64,000 bases of DNA from Aquabacter cavernae (GTDB lineage: Bacteria; Pseudomonadota; Alphaproteobacteria; Rhizobiales; Xanthobacteraceae), in NCBI RefSeq assembly GCF_003993795.1, contig NZ_RWKV01000009.1, forward strand, positions 49,276-113,275, given 5' to 3'. The position numbers and the translations under genes were made by a program. Each line of letters begins with the position of its first letter. The stretch's first letter is position 1. The notes under the pieces were generated by a model that was given only the letters and a program-made list of their open reading frames with translations, did not search any database and was not told where the DNA came from. Below, piece after piece: positions 28,014 through 37,597 of the stretch.

Positions 28014-29264
28014 TCAGACCGCGCGGGCCGCGTGCATTTCCTTGATCTGGTCGGCGCTGTAGCCGAGCTCGGCGAGCACCTCATCGGTGTGTTCGCCCAG
28101 CAGCGGAGAGCCCGTCACTTCCACCGACATGTCGGAGAACTTGATGGGGCTGCCGACCGTCAGGTACTTGCCGCGCTCCTTGTGGTCCACCTCGACGATG
28201 GTGCCGCTCTCGCGCAGCGACTTGTCCTCGGCGATCTCCTTCATGGTGAGCACCGGGGCGCAGGGGATGTCGAACTTGCGCAGGATATCCACCGCCTCGA
28301 ACTTGGTCTTGTCGGAGAGCCAGTTCTCGATGATGCCGAAGATCTCGAAGATCTTGTCCTGGCGGGCAAGCGCGGTGTTGTAGGCCGGATCGTCGATCCA
28401 CTCCTCACGGCCGAGCGCGCGGCAGATGGGCGCCCAGGCATGGCCCTGGATGGTGAAGTAGATATAGGCGTTGGGATCGGTCTCCCAGCCCTTGCACTTC
28501 AGCACCCAGCCCGGCTGGCCGCCGCCGCCCGCATTGCCGCCGCGCGGCACCACGTCGGAGAACTCGCCGTGCGGATACTGGGGGTATTCCTCCAGATAGC
28601 CCACGCGGTCCAGGCGCTGCTGGTCGCGCAGCTTCACGCGGCAGAGATTGATAACCGCATCCTGCATGGAGACGGCGACCTTCTGGCCCTTGCCGGTCTT
28701 GTTGCGCTGGTGGAGCGCGGTGAGGATGCCGATGGCCAGGTGCATGCCGGTGTTGCTGTCGCCGAGGGCGGCGGCCGACACGGTGGGCGGGCCATCCCAG
28801 AAGCCGGTGGTGGAGGCCGCGCCGCCCGCGCACTGGGCGACGTTCTCATACACCTTCAGGTCTTCATAATGGTGGCCGTCGGAGAAGCCCTTCACCGAGG
28901 CGACGATCATGCCGGGGTTCAGCGACTTGATGTGCTCCCAGGTGAAGCCCATGCGGTCCAGCGCGCCGGGGCCGAAATTCTCCACCAGAACGTCGCTCTC
29001 CTTGATGAGCTTCGTGAGCACTTCCTTGCCGGCCTGGGTCTTCGTGTCCAGGGTCAGGGAGCGCTTGTTGGAGTTCAGCATGGTGAAATAGAGCGCGTCC
29101 GCATTGGAGACGTCGCGCAGCTGCGAGCGGGTCACGTCACCGGAACCGGGACGCTCGACCTTGATCACGTCGGCGCCGAACCAAGCCAAAAGCTGGGTGC
29201 AGGCGGGACCCGCCTGGACGTGGGTGAAATCGATGATCTTGATACCTTCCAACGGCTTAGACAT
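28014..29264 (-). CDS. frc: Formyl-CoA:oxalate CoA-transferase
   Basis: 416-residue class III CoA-transferase close to E. coli YfdW and Oxalobacter Frc: [41 protein letters not shown], catalytic Asp169 in LGDSNTGMH (identical numbering to the well-studied enzymes), the tetraglycine loop GGGGQPG and [18 protein letters not shown]. It moves CoA from formyl-CoA to oxalate, giving oxalyl-CoA for the decarboxylase. Start at 29264 with GGGAAG upstream. It is the last of four same-strand genes (regulator, decarboxylase, transferase 2, this one), 318 bp behind its paralogue, so it may also have its own promoter. Confidence 0.95.
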   Translation of the reverse strand: MSKPLEGIKIIDFTHVQAGPACTQLLAWFGADVIKVERPGSGDVTRSQLRDVSNADALYFTMLNSNKRSLTLDTKTQAGKEVLTKLIKESDVLVENFGPGALDRMGFTWEHIKSLNPGMIVASVKGFSDGHHYEDLKVYENVAQCAGGAASTTGFWDGPPTVSAAALGDSNTGMHLAIGILTALHQRNKTGKGQKVAVSMQDAVINLCRVKLRDQQRLDRVGYLEEYPQYPHGEFSDVVPRGGNAGGGGQPGWVLKCKGWETDPNAYIYFTIQGHAWAPICRALGREEWIDDPAYNTALARQDKIFEIFGIIENWLSDKTKFEAVDILRKFDIPCAPVLTMKEIAEDKSLRESGTIVEVDHKERGKYLTVGSPIKFSDMSVEVTGSPLLGEHTDEVLAELGYSADQIKEMHAARAV

Positions 29265-29582
29265 CTTCGCTTCCCTTTTTCTAAAGCGTTGATCCGTTTC
29301 CTCCCGGCCCGGTGCCCATGGCGCCGATCCGGACGATTTTTCCCCTCGCGGTCCGGTGCGCCGCGGGAAGCGGCGCCGCCGGGCGCGGGGGATTTCCTCA
29401 GCCGCTTTGTCCTTGCCGGCTCATGGAGCCGGAGCCGGAAAGGACGCCGTCGGGAGCGCGGGAAGCACTCATCCAGATCGCCATTGGCCTTCTCCAGCTA
29501 AGCAAGGACAGCCGCTTGTCTTCCTTCGGTCCGCGCCCGGCCTGCAGCCGCGCGCGACATGGGAGTCGTCAGATCCCGCGTC
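29265..29582. other. 318-bp spacer between the two CoA-transferase genes
   Basis: Rich in short GC hairpins (for example GCCGGCTC around 29415 and GGAGCCGG), with a short T-rich patch (CCCTTTTTCT, minus-strand leader of frc). No gene or recognised regulatory motif was found. Confidence 0.4.
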
Positions 29583-30860
29583 TCACTCCGCCGCCATGCG
29601 CACCGGAACGCCCAAAGCGCCGGTGAGCCGGAGGGCCGAGATGCGTGCGTCGTCGAAGCCGAGCACATGCGCCAGGATGTCGTCCGTGTGCTCGCCCAGG
29701 AGCGGCGAGCGCTCCACGGGCACGTCATTGTCGGAAAGCTTGATGGGATTGCCGACCGTGACATAGGCCCCGCGCACCGGGTGCTCCACCTCCACCAGCG
29801 TCCCGGTGGCATAGAGGGAGCGGTCGGCGGCGATCTCCTTCATGGAGAGGATGGGCCCGCAGGGAATGTCGTATTTGTTCAGGATCTCCATGGCCTCGAA
29901 CTTGTCGTGGGCCATGGTCCAGGCTTCGATGCGGGTGAAGATCTCGTTGAGGTGCGGCAGGCGCGCGGCGGCGGTGGCATAGCCGGGATCGGTCTTCCAG
30001 CCCGGCTCACCGATGACGTCGCAGATCTTCCCCCAGACCGGCGCCTGGGTGATGAAATAGATGTAGGCGTTGGGATCCTGCTCCCAGCCCTTGCACTTCA
30101 GGATGCGGCCCGGCTGGCCGCCGCCGGAATCGTTGCCCGCGCGGGGCACCGTCTCGCCGAAGGGCACGCCCTCGCCGAACTGGCTGTATTCCTGCAAGGG
30201 GCCGTGAGCGAGGCGCTGCTGGTCGCGCATCTTCACGCGGCACAGGTTCAGCACCGAATCCTGCATGGCCGCCAGCACCTTCTGGCCGCGCCCCGTATGC
30301 TCGCGCTGGAACAGCGCGGTGACGATGCCGAGCGCCAGATGCAGGCCGGTGCCGCTGTCACCGATCTGCGCGCCGGTCACCAGCGGAAGCCCGTCGCGGA
30401 AGCCCGTGGTGGAGGCGGCGCCGCCCGCGCACTGGGCCACGTTCTCATACACCTTGCAATCCTCGAACGGGCCGGGGCCGAAGCCCTTCACGGAGGCGAG
30501 GATGAGGCGGGGATTGAGTTCCTGGAGCCGCTCCCAGGTGAAGCCCATGCGATCCAGCGCGCCGGGAGCGAAATTCTCCACCAGCACGTCGCAGACCTTC
30601 ACCAGGTCCTCCAGGATGCGCTTGCCCTCGGCATTCTTGGTGTCGAGGGTGATGGAGCGCTTGTTGGAATTCAGCATGGTGAAATAGAGGCTGTCCGCAT
30701 TGGGGACGTCGCGCAGCTGGGTGCGCGTCACGTCGCCCTCGCCCGGGCGCTCCACCTTGATCACGTCCGCGCCGAACCAGGCGAGCAGCTGCGTGCAGGT
30801 GGGACCGGACTGGACATGGGTGAAGTCCAGGATGCGAACGCCGTCTAGTGCCTTGCCCAT
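29583..30860 (-). CDS. Class III CoA-transferase, formyl-CoA transferase paralogue
   Basis: 425 residues, clearly a paralogue of the neighbouring frc: same [26 protein letters not shown] opening, [21 protein letters not shown] and catalytic Asp168 in IGDSGTGLH. Differences: the active-site glycine loop reads SGGGQPG instead of GGGGQPG, FRDGLP replaces FWDGPP, and the C-terminus is extended ([15 protein letters not shown]). In Frc-type enzymes the mobile glycine loop shields the acyl-CoA intermediate, so a changed first residue may mean a different acceptor acid or kinetics. It follows oxc by 130 bp and is presumably in its transcript. Confidence 0.88.
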   Translation of the reverse strand: MGKALDGVRILDFTHVQSGPTCTQLLAWFGADVIKVERPGEGDVTRTQLRDVPNADSLYFTMLNSNKRSITLDTKNAEGKRILEDLVKVCDVLVENFAPGALDRMGFTWERLQELNPRLILASVKGFGPGPFEDCKVYENVAQCAGGAASTTGFRDGLPLVTGAQIGDSGTGLHLALGIVTALFQREHTGRGQKVLAAMQDSVLNLCRVKMRDQQRLAHGPLQEYSQFGEGVPFGETVPRAGNDSGGGQPGRILKCKGWEQDPNAYIYFITQAPVWGKICDVIGEPGWKTDPGYATAAARLPHLNEIFTRIEAWTMAHDKFEAMEILNKYDIPCGPILSMKEIAADRSLYATGTLVEVEHPVRGAYVTVGNPIKLSDNDVPVERSPLLGEHTDDILAHVLGFDDARISALRLTGALGVPVRMAAE

Positions 30861-30934
30861 AAGAGCCTCGTTTTCCTCTTGGCACGCGCTTGAAGCGACG
30901 CTTGTTCTTTTTGTGTGAACCCTCTGGAGATGTC

Positions 30935-30956
30935 GGGCGGAGCCATGGCTCCGCCC
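30935..30956. repeat. 22-bp perfect palindrome between oxc and the CoA-transferase paralogue
   Basis: Each half reads GGGCGGAGCCA, with no spacer, centred between 30945 and 30946. It could form a hairpin in the intercistronic RNA and modulate downstream expression. Confidence 0.6.
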
Positions 30957-30990
30957 GGTCGGCTGATGCCGTATTCAGCGCGTCCCGAGA

Positions 30991-32721
30991 TCAGGACTTG
31001 CGCTTCACCACGCTCTGCGGATTGAGATTGCCGATGCGGCCGCTCTCGGTTCCGGCGGTGGGATCGATCACCGCGTTGATGAGGGTGGGCTTGCCGCTGT
31101 CCATGGCGGCGTCCACGGCGCGCTTCAGCTCGTCCGGCGTGGTCACGTTCACGCCGATGCCGCCGAAGGCTTCCATCATCTTGTCGTAGCGGCTGTCCTT
31201 CACGAACACCGTGGTGCCGGGATCGCGGCCCGTGGGATCCACGTCGGTGCCGCGATAGATGCCGTTATTGTTGAAGATGACGATGCAGACCGGCAGGTCG
31301 TAGCGGCAGATGGTCTCCACTTCCATGCCGGAGAAGCCGAAGGCGCTGTCGCCTTCCACCGCCAGCACCGGCTTGCCGGTTTCCACGGCGGCGGCGATGG
31401 CGAAGCCCATGCCGATGCCCATCACGCCCCAGGTGCCCACATCCAGGCGCTTGCGCGGCTGGTACATGTCGATGATGCCGCGGGCGAGGTCGAGCGTGTT
31501 GGCGCCCTCATTCACCAGGATCGCGTCGGGCCGCTCCTTGATGACCGTGCGCAGGGCGCCGAGCGCGCCATGGAAGTCCATGGGGGCGGAATTCTTCAGG
31601 AGGCGCGGCGCCATCTTGGCGATGTTCTCGTCGCGCTTGGTGACGATGGTCTTCGTCCAGTCGGCGGGCGAGCCCGGCCAAGAACCGTCGATGCCGTCCA
31701 GCAGCGCGGCGACGCACGAACCGATGTCGCCCACGAGCGGGGCGGCGATCTCGACGTTGGAGTCCATTTCCTTGGGCTCGATGTCGATCTGGATGAACTT
31801 CTTCGGGGCATCGCCCCAGGTCTTGCCCTTGCCGTGGGAGAGCAGCCAGTTGAGGCGCGCACCCACCAGCACCACCACGTCCGCATCCTTCAGCGCCGTG
31901 GAGCGCGCAGCGCCCGCGGACTGGGGATGGGTGTCGGGCAGCAGGCCCTTCGCCATGCTCATGGGCAGGAAGGGAATGCCGCTCTTCTCAACGAATTCGC
32001 GGATGGTCTCGTCGGCCTGGGCATAGGCCGCGCCCTTGCCGAGGATGATGAGGGGGCGCTTGGCGCCCTTGAGCACGTCCAGCGCGCGCTTCACGGCATC
32101 CGGGCCGGGGATCTGGGCCGGAGCCGGGTCGATCACCTTCACCAGCGAGTTGGCGCCCGCCTCGGCATCCATCACCTGCGAGAACAGCTTGGCGGGCAGG
32201 TCCAGATAGACGCCGCCGGGACGACCCGAGCAGGCCGCGCGGATGGCGCGGGCGACGCCGATGCCGATATCCGCCGCATGCAGCACGCGGAAGGCGGCCT
32301 TGCAGAGCGGCTTGGCGATGGCGAGCTGGTCCATCTCCTCATAGTCGCCCTGCTGGAGATCCACGATCTCGCGCTCGGAGGAGCCGGAGATGAGGATCAT
32401 CGGGAAGCAGTTGGTGGTGGCGTTGGCGAGCGCGGTGAGGCCGTTGAGGAAGCCCGGCGCCGAAACCGTGAGGCAGATGCCCGGCTTCTTGGTGAGGAAG
32501 CCGGCGATGGCGGCGGCGTTGCCGGCATTCTGCTCATGGCGGAAGGAGACCATGCGGATGCCCTCGGCCTGGGCCATGCGCCCGAGGTCCGTGATCGGGA
32601 TGCCCGGCACGTTGTAGATGGTCTCGATGCCGTTCAGCTTCAGGGCGTCGATGACCAGATGGAAGCCATCGGTCAGCTCCTGCTCGGGGGCTGCATCGAT
32701 GCTGTGGGCTAGTGCGGACAT
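30991..32721 (-). CDS. oxc: Oxalyl-CoA decarboxylase
   Basis: 576-residue thiamine-diphosphate enzyme; converts oxalyl-CoA to formyl-CoA and CO2. N-terminal Pyr domain with [11 protein letters not shown] and the cofactor-activating Glu in [15 protein letters not shown] domain with the ThDP/Mg motif [19 protein letters not shown] then NNNGIYRG. The central segment [39 protein letters not shown] is the Oxc form. Start at 32721 with GGGAGGAAA upstream. It lies 69 bp behind the GntR regulator and ahead of two CoA-transferase genes, which return CoA from formyl-CoA to oxalate, making a cycle. No formyl-CoA hydrolase or formate dehydrogenase is in the window. Confidence 0.96.
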   Translation of the reverse strand: MSALAHSIDAAPEQELTDGFHLVIDALKLNGIETIYNVPGIPITDLGRMAQAEGIRMVSFRHEQNAGNAAAIAGFLTKKPGICLTVSAPGFLNGLTALANATTNCFPMILISGSSEREIVDLQQGDYEEMDQLAIAKPLCKAAFRVLHAADIGIGVARAIRAACSGRPGGVYLDLPAKLFSQVMDAEAGANSLVKVIDPAPAQIPGPDAVKRALDVLKGAKRPLIILGKGAAYAQADETIREFVEKSGIPFLPMSMAKGLLPDTHPQSAGAARSTALKDADVVVLVGARLNWLLSHGKGKTWGDAPKKFIQIDIEPKEMDSNVEIAAPLVGDIGSCVAALLDGIDGSWPGSPADWTKTIVTKRDENIAKMAPRLLKNSAPMDFHGALGALRTVIKERPDAILVNEGANTLDLARGIIDMYQPRKRLDVGTWGVMGIGMGFAIAAAVETGKPVLAVEGDSAFGFSGMEVETICRYDLPVCIVIFNNNGIYRGTDVDPTGRDPGTTVFVKDSRYDKMMEAFGGIGVNVTTPDELKRAVDAAMDSGKPTLINAVIDPTAGTESGRIGNLNPQSVVKRKS

Positions 32722-32790
32722 TCCGTTTCCTCCCGGAAAAACTTTGCTTGTTCGATTTTGCGGCGTTCCCGTCGGGCTCCCTTTCGGGGG

Positions 32791-33492
32791 CTATTCGGGG
32801 AAGACCCCATGCTTTTCCACATGGGCCGCGAGGCCCATGGTGTGCTCGCGCACGAGCCGCTCGGAGCGGTCGCCATCGCCGCCCTCCAGCGCCTCGATGA
32901 TCCCGGTATGCTCCCGCATGGAGGTCTCGGAGCGGTTCTCCTGCCGCATGGAGACGGCGCGGATGGCGCGCATGTGCAGGAACAGATTCTCGGTCATGTC
33001 CACGATGAGCTTGCAGCCGCCCATGCGGATGATGGCCTGATGGAAGGCGATGTTGGCCTGCGAGTATTCGTTCATGTGGACCGCGGGCGGGTCCTTCTCG
33101 AAATCGTCGAACAGGCGCCGCAGGCCCTTGATGTCGGTGGCGGTGGAGCGGATCGCGGCGAGGCGCGCGGCCATGCCCTCGAGCGCCGCCCACACCGTGA
33201 TCATCTCGATGATCTGACGCTTGGTCTTGCGGACCACGAAGATGCCCCGGCGCGGCACGGAGCGCACGAAGCCCTCCTGCTCCAGCACGGTCATGGCCTC
33301 GCGGATCGGCGTGCGCGACACGCCCAGGTCCTCCGAGAGCTGGCGCTCGTCCAGCCGGAACTCGGTGGAGGCCCCGTAAATGTCCATCTCGGTGATCGCA
33401 CGCTTCAGCGCGTCATAAGCGAGCATACGCAGGCTGGAGCTCGCGCCCAGCGGCTCGACATTCAGCTTCGGTGTGTCTGCGACGTGCTGCAC
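32791..33492 (-). CDS. GntR/FadR-family transcriptional regulator (FCD domain)
   Basis: 233 residues. N-terminal winged helix: FRLDERQLSEDLGVSRTPIREAMTVLEQEGFVRSVPRRGIFV. C-terminal FCD domain with metal-ligand-type residues in NIAFHQAII and EHTGIIEALEGGDGDRSERLVREHTMGLAAHV. Such proteins respond to small carboxylates or acyl-CoAs. It begins with GTG, with AAGGGAA upstream. It heads the oxc/frc gene row, so it most likely controls it, probably also itself; an imperfect palindrome lies 58 bp upstream of its start. Confidence 0.92.
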   Translation of the reverse strand: MQHVADTPKLNVEPLGASSSLRMLAYDALKRAITEMDIYGASTEFRLDERQLSEDLGVSRTPIREAMTVLEQEGFVRSVPRRGIFVVRKTKRQIIEMITVWAALEGMAARLAAIRSTATDIKGLRRLFDDFEKDPPAVHMNEYSQANIAFHQAIIRMGGCKLIVDMTENLFLHMRAIRAVSMRQENRSETSMREHTGIIEALEGGDGDRSERLVREHTMGLAAHVEKHGVFPE

Positions 33493-33549
33493 CGGATGTT
33501 CCCTTCCCTGTGGCCGGCACCTTCTGTCGGGTGCTCGCGCCGTCGGTGA

Positions 33550-33567
33550 AATACTGTGTACTGTATT
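33550..33567 (-). promoter_or_regulatory. Candidate operator upstream of the GntR gene
   Basis: AATACTGTGTACTGTATT, an 18-bp imperfect palindrome (7 of 9 pairs). On the minus strand it contains ATACAGTACAC, which matches 9 of 11 bases of the ATACAATATAC core found upstream of tctC and of the reductase gene. Confidence 0.45.
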
Positions 33568-33733
33568 CTAGGCATGGACACAATCCCCGACCGGGTCGCT
33601 CGCGTCCGATATGTGGCCGGCTATCTGGAGCGGGTGGGAACGGGCCTCCGGGGCCGCAAGGCCGGGCGGAGGGACAGGACGCCGCGCGTGATGGGGCCGG
33701 ATCGTCCGGGCGCACGCCTGTGCCCCGGGGGAC

Positions 33734-33757
33734 GGCCCGGCGCCGAAGCGCCGGGCC
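33734..33757. terminator. Hairpin between tctA and the GntR transcript
   Basis: A 10-bp perfect stem GGCCCGGCGC / GCGCCGGGCC with a CGAA tetraloop, nine bases after the tctA stop. No T-run. It probably ends the transporter transcript. Confidence 0.6.
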
Positions 33758-33765
33758 GGTTTCGC

Positions 33766-35280
33766 TCACTCGGCGGCAGCCGGGCGCGGCCCGCCCATGA
33801 GGCGCTCCTTCACCTTGGTGATCAGCGGCCAGAACAGCATGGCCAGAGCCAGGGTGACGATGGAGCCCACCAGCGGGTTGGACCAGAAGATGCCGATATT
33901 GCCCTGGCTCACCAGCATGGCCTGGCGGAAGGAGCTTTCCGCCATATCGCCCAGCACGAGGGCCAGAACGAGCGGCGCCAGGGGGTAGTCGAGCTTCTTG
34001 AAGATGTAGCCGACGACGCCGAAGATCAGCATCACGGCGATATCCAGGCCCGCATTGTGGACCGTGTAGGCACCCACCGCGCAGATCACCAGGATGATGG
34101 GCGCGATGACGCTGAACGGGATGCGCAGGATCGCGGCGAACAGGGGCACCGTGGTGAGCACCACGATGAGCCCGGCGATGTTGCCGAGATAGATGGAGGC
34201 GATGAGGCCCCACACGAAGTCCTTCTGCTCCACGAACAGCAGCGGGCCGGGCTGGAGACCCCAGATGAGCAGGCCGCCCAGCAGCACCGCCGCGGTGGGC
34301 GAGCCGGGGATGCCGAGCGTCAGCATGGGCAGCAGCGCCGAGGTGCCGGCCGCATGGGCCGCCACTTCCGGCATCACGACGCCTTCCAGCTCGCCCTTGC
34401 CGAAATTCTTCCCGTTCTTCGAGAAGCGCTTGGCAAGGCCGTAGCTCATGAAGGACGCCGGGGTGGCGCCGCCGGGGGTGATGCCCATCCAGCAGCCCAC
34501 GGCGGCGGAGCGCAGCGCGCCCACCCACATGGCCGGGAGCTTCTTCCAGGTCTCCAGCACCACCTTGGCGTTGATCTTGGCGCTCTTGCCCTTGAAGGCG
34601 AGCCCCTCCTCCATGGTGAGCAGGATCTCGCCGACGCCGAACAGGCCGATGACCGCCACCAGGAAGTCGAAGCCGCGCAGCAGTTCGGTGGAGCCGAACG
34701 TCATGCGCAGCTGGCCGGTCACGGTGTCGATGCCCACTGCCGCCAGGGCGAAGCCCAGCGTCATGGCCGCCAGCACCTTGAAGGGTGATTCGCGCCCCAT
34801 GCCCACGAAGGAACAGAAGGTGAGCAGGTAGACCGCGAAGAATTCGGCCGGGCCGAACTGCAGCGCGAACTTGGCGATGACCGGCGCCAGGAAGGTGATG
34901 AGCAGCACGGCGATGAAGGCGCCGAGGAAGGAGCCGGTGAAGGCGCCTGTTAGGGCCTCGCCCGCCTTGCCCCTCTGGGCCATTGGGTGCCCGTCGAAGG
35001 TTGTCGCCACCGACCAGGGTTCGCCGGGAATGTTGAACAGCACCGAGGTGATGGCGCCGCCGAACAGGGCTCCCCAATAAATGGAGGAGAGCATGATGAT
35101 GGCGGACACCGGCGACATGGAGAAGGTGAGCGGCAGAAGGATCGCCACCCCGTTTGCGCCGCCGAGGCCGGGCAGCACGCCGATGAGAACGCCCAGTCCG
35201 ATGCCGACGAACATGTAGACGATGTTCATCGGGTCGCCGAGGACGCTAAAGCCTCCGATAAGATTTGAGAGCGCTTCCAC
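33766..35280 (-). CDS. tctA: Tripartite tricarboxylate-type transporter, large membrane subunit
   Basis: 504 residues with about 11-12 membrane segments. TctA motifs: GVLPGLGGANGVAILLPLTF near residue 37, GGAITSVLFNIPGEPWSVATTFDGHPMAQ, a second repeat-related GITPGGATPASFMSYGLAKRF and LTLGIPGSPTAAVLLGGLLIWGLQPGPLLF. With TctB and a periplasmic TctC it imports carboxylates using an ion gradient. It begins with GTG, 17 bp upstream of which GGGGAGGA is visible. Position next to oxalate catabolic genes suggests oxalate or a related acid as substrate (inference). Confidence 0.93.
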   Translation of the reverse strand: MEALSNLIGGFSVLGDPMNIVYMFVGIGLGVLIGVLPGLGGANGVAILLPLTFSMSPVSAIIMLSSIYWGALFGGAITSVLFNIPGEPWSVATTFDGHPMAQRGKAGEALTGAFTGSFLGAFIAVLLITFLAPVIAKFALQFGPAEFFAVYLLTFCSFVGMGRESPFKVLAAMTLGFALAAVGIDTVTGQLRMTFGSTELLRGFDFLVAVIGLFGVGEILLTMEEGLAFKGKSAKINAKVVLETWKKLPAMWVGALRSAAVGCWMGITPGGATPASFMSYGLAKRFSKNGKNFGKGELEGVVMPEVAAHAAGTSALLPMLTLGIPGSPTAAVLLGGLLIWGLQPGPLLFVEQKDFVWGLIASIYLGNIAGLIVVLTTVPLFAAILRIPFSVIAPIILVICAVGAYTVHNAGLDIAVMLIFGVVGYIFKKLDYPLAPLVLALVLGDMAESSFRQAMLVSQGNIGIFWSNPLVGSIVTLALAMLFWPLITKVKERLMGGPRPAAAE

Positions 35281-35427
35281 TGTGTTCCTCCCCAGGTCCC
35301 CGGCCTTCAGGCGCGGGGCGTGCGGGTGACGTTTTGAGGTCGGTGTCCCGCTTGCGGGCCGCGGCTGAACGGCGGCGGATTGCGGAATCTGCTGGTTGTT
35401 CGGCGCCGCCCGCGCGGGCGGCGCGGG

Positions 35428-35934
35428 TCAGTAGCCGAGCGCGGTCTCGATGGGACCCTTGGGCAGGGGCACGAGGAACCAGATCTCGAACATCACGAAC
35501 AGCACCGCGGGCACGCCGATGGCCACGGGCACGATGACCATGGGGCTGTATTTGCCCAGCCACCACATGAAGAAGGCGATGAAGATCATCGACGCGATAT
35601 AGATGCCGATGAAATTGATCAGCACCACATAGACGATTGTCGGCACCAGAACCTTCAGGACCGAACCCAATTGCTCGCGGTCCACGAAATTGGAGAGGTT
35701 CGGCGTCTTGGTGAAGAGGTTCGTGGCCAGCGTGCCCACGCTCGCTAAGAACATGATGAGGCCGACATAGAAGGGGAAATAACCGGCCTGGGGACCATCG
35801 GACGCCCAGCGGGCGCCAATGCGCCAGCTATCCGCCATGACGAGCGCCGCGACGCCCATGAAAAGCAGGGCGACGACGATGTCCATGGTCCGCGTGGTGA
35901 CGGTGTGCTCGGACTTTTCGGATTCGATTGCCAT
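35428..35934 (-). CDS. tctB: Tripartite tricarboxylate-type transporter, small membrane subunit
   Basis: 168 residues with four membrane segments: MDIVVALLFMGVAALVMA, GYFPFYVGLIMFLASVGTLATNLF, VLVPTIVYVVLINFIGIYIASMIFIAFFMW and VIVPVAIGVPAVLFVMFEIWFLVPLP. The DGPQAGYFPFYVG segment and C-terminal PLPKGPIE are typical of TctB. It lies between tctC and tctA with unusually long GC-rich, hairpin-containing gaps (293 and 147 bp). The ATG at 35934 was chosen over a long Arg/Pro-rich in-frame extension. Confidence 0.88.
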   Translation of the reverse strand: MAIESEKSEHTVTTRTMDIVVALLFMGVAALVMADSWRIGARWASDGPQAGYFPFYVGLIMFLASVGTLATNLFTKTPNLSNFVDREQLGSVLKVLVPTIVYVVLINFIGIYIASMIFIAFFMWWLGKYSPMVIVPVAIGVPAVLFVMFEIWFLVPLPKGPIETALGY

Positions 35935-36154
35935 GACTGACGTCCTGTCGAGAAGATCATCGGACGGGATGCGGCCGTGGGAACGCACGCACGGGGGCGT
36001 GCGCGTCGCTGCGGACCGGAACCCCGGACCTTGCCGGCGCGGCGCGCGCCGGCATTTGGGATCATCATCCGGGCGGGGGATCATGCGGCTGCGCCTGCAT
36101 GTCGGCCGCCCCGGCGGCTGGGGCTGCGACCCGGTTCCGCGCGCGGCGCGGAAG

Positions 36155-36181
36155 GGGCGGCGCCCCGCCGGAGCGCCGCCC
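36155..36181 (-). terminator. Strong intercistronic hairpin behind tctC
   Basis: Stem GGGCGGCG / CGCCGCCC with an 11-base GC loop, in the 293-bp gap between tctC and tctB. A smaller perfect inverted repeat AGTCACC/GGTGACT overlaps the tctC stop. Such hairpins often stabilise binding-protein mRNA and lower downstream expression. Confidence 0.5.
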
Positions 36182-36227
36182 GAGGGCAGCGCATCCGGCG
36201 CCTCATGCGCCAGCAGTCACCAGGTGA

Positions 36228-37241
36228 CTACTTGGCGATGAAGCCGGCCTTCTCCATCAGGGAGCGGTGGCTTTCCGCCGCCTTGCCGAGCCAAGCCTTA
36301 TATTCGGCGCCGCTGAGCATGGTGGTGTTGAAGGCCCCCTTCTCCATGAAATCCTTCCATTCAGGCGTCTCGCGCACCTTCTTGAAGAGGTTCACATAGT
36401 AATCGACCTGATCCTGCGTCACTTTCGGCGCCATGAAGATGCCGCGCAGCATCAGGTATTCGATGTCGAGGCCGCCGTCCTTGCAGGTGGGGATGTCGGC
36501 CCACGACTTGCCCGACGCCACCGGCTCCTTGTAGGGCAGGCGCTGGCTGTCGAACACGCAGAGCGGCTTCAGCTCGCCCGCGCGCCACTGCGACACCGCT
36601 TCGATGGGATTGTTCACCGAGGAGGTGACATGGCCGCCCACCAGCTGCGCCGCCACGTCTCCGCCGCCCTTGTAGGGCACATAGATGAACTTGGCGCCCG
36701 TGGCCTGCTCGATGGCGGCGGTGATGATCTGGTCTTCCTGCTTGGAGCCGGTGCCGCCCATCTTGAATTCGCTGCCGGGCTGCGCCGCCTTGAGGGCCGC
36801 CAGATAGCCCTTCACGTCGTCATAAGGCGCCTTGGCGTTCACCCAGAGGATGAACTCGTCCAGGGCCAGCATGGCGACGGGGGTGAGATCGTCCCACTTG
36901 AACGGAACGCCGGTGGCAAGCGGCGTGGTGAAGAGGTTCGAGAGGGTGATGATGATCTTGTGGGGGTTGCCCGAGGACCCCTTCATATCCAGGAAGCCCT
37001 CGGCGCCCGCGCCGCCGGACTTGTTGATGACCACCAGCGACTGGGCCATCAGGTTGTTCTTCTGGATGATGCCCTGAAGCATGCGCGCCATCTGGTCGGC
37101 GCCGCCGCCCGTGCCCGCCGGCACAATGAATTCGACGTTCTTGGTCGGCTCCCAGGCCCATGCGGACAGGGGGGAGAGAACCGCAACCGCAGTACAGACC
37201 GCCGCGAAACGTTGGATTGATCTGGCAAAAGCCGAACGCAT
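36228..37241 (-). CDS. tctC: Tripartite tricarboxylate-type transporter, periplasmic binding protein
   Basis: 337 residues. Signal peptide MRSAFARSIQRFAAVCTAVAVLSPLSAWA, then the TctC/Bug fold: VEFIVPAGTGGGADQMARMLQGIIQKNNL, VVINKSGGAGAEGFLDMKGS and FIYVPYKGGGDVAAQLVGGHV. First gene of the transporter set. Upstream (37242-37597) the DNA is AT-rich, with an 18-base motif shared with the ketopantoate-reductase-like gene. The ligand is not deducible from sequence; oxalate or another small carboxylate fits the neighbours. Confidence 0.92.
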   Translation of the reverse strand: MRSAFARSIQRFAAVCTAVAVLSPLSAWAWEPTKNVEFIVPAGTGGGADQMARMLQGIIQKNNLMAQSLVVINKSGGAGAEGFLDMKGSSGNPHKIIITLSNLFTTPLATGVPFKWDDLTPVAMLALDEFILWVNAKAPYDDVKGYLAALKAAQPGSEFKMGGTGSKQEDQIITAAIEQATGAKFIYVPYKGGGDVAAQLVGGHVTSSVNNPIEAVSQWRAGELKPLCVFDSQRLPYKEPVASGKSWADIPTCKDGGLDIEYLMLRGIFMAPKVTQDQVDYYVNLFKKVRETPEWKDFMEKGAFNTTMLSGAEYKAWLGKAAESHRSLMEKAGFIAK

Positions 37242-37347
37242 CTTGTTTTCCTCCCGGGTCGCCCGCCTTCTTACGAGGCGGATTCTTGGCGTAACCTGTT
37301 GAAGAATTTTATCTTCTTACCACCTTGGCGTTTGGTGGATTTGGAAA

Positions 37348-37365
37348 GAGTATATTGTATGTCAA
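37348..37365 (-). promoter_or_regulatory. Shared operator-like motif upstream of tctC
   Basis: On the minus strand TTGACATACAATATACTC, 16 of 18 bases identical to the motif at 38642-38659. It lies 107 bp upstream of the tctC start in the same orientation relative to its gene. Confidence 0.55.
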
Positions 37366-37597
37366 CCTCACGCAATGGAAATCAGCAATTCTGAATTCGG
37401 TGCGCCGAATACATGCGTCATGTATTTTGCATAAAATATTTCAGGGAAAATGCGCAGATATTTGCTGCACGCGCACTGGCCATTTGCTGCAAAGCAGCAC
37501 CTGAAGCGGCACCACGCGCCGCTCGCGGCCGGACGGAAAACATCCTGCAATGTCCGGGACTTGAACAATCACAGGTGGTCCTTGGCCCACCACCTTA

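Noticed and set aside
37348..37365. Reading TTGACA...TATACT as a normal promoter for tctC
   Set aside because: The two hexamers are only five bases apart, not 16-18, so the shared motif is better seen as an operator.
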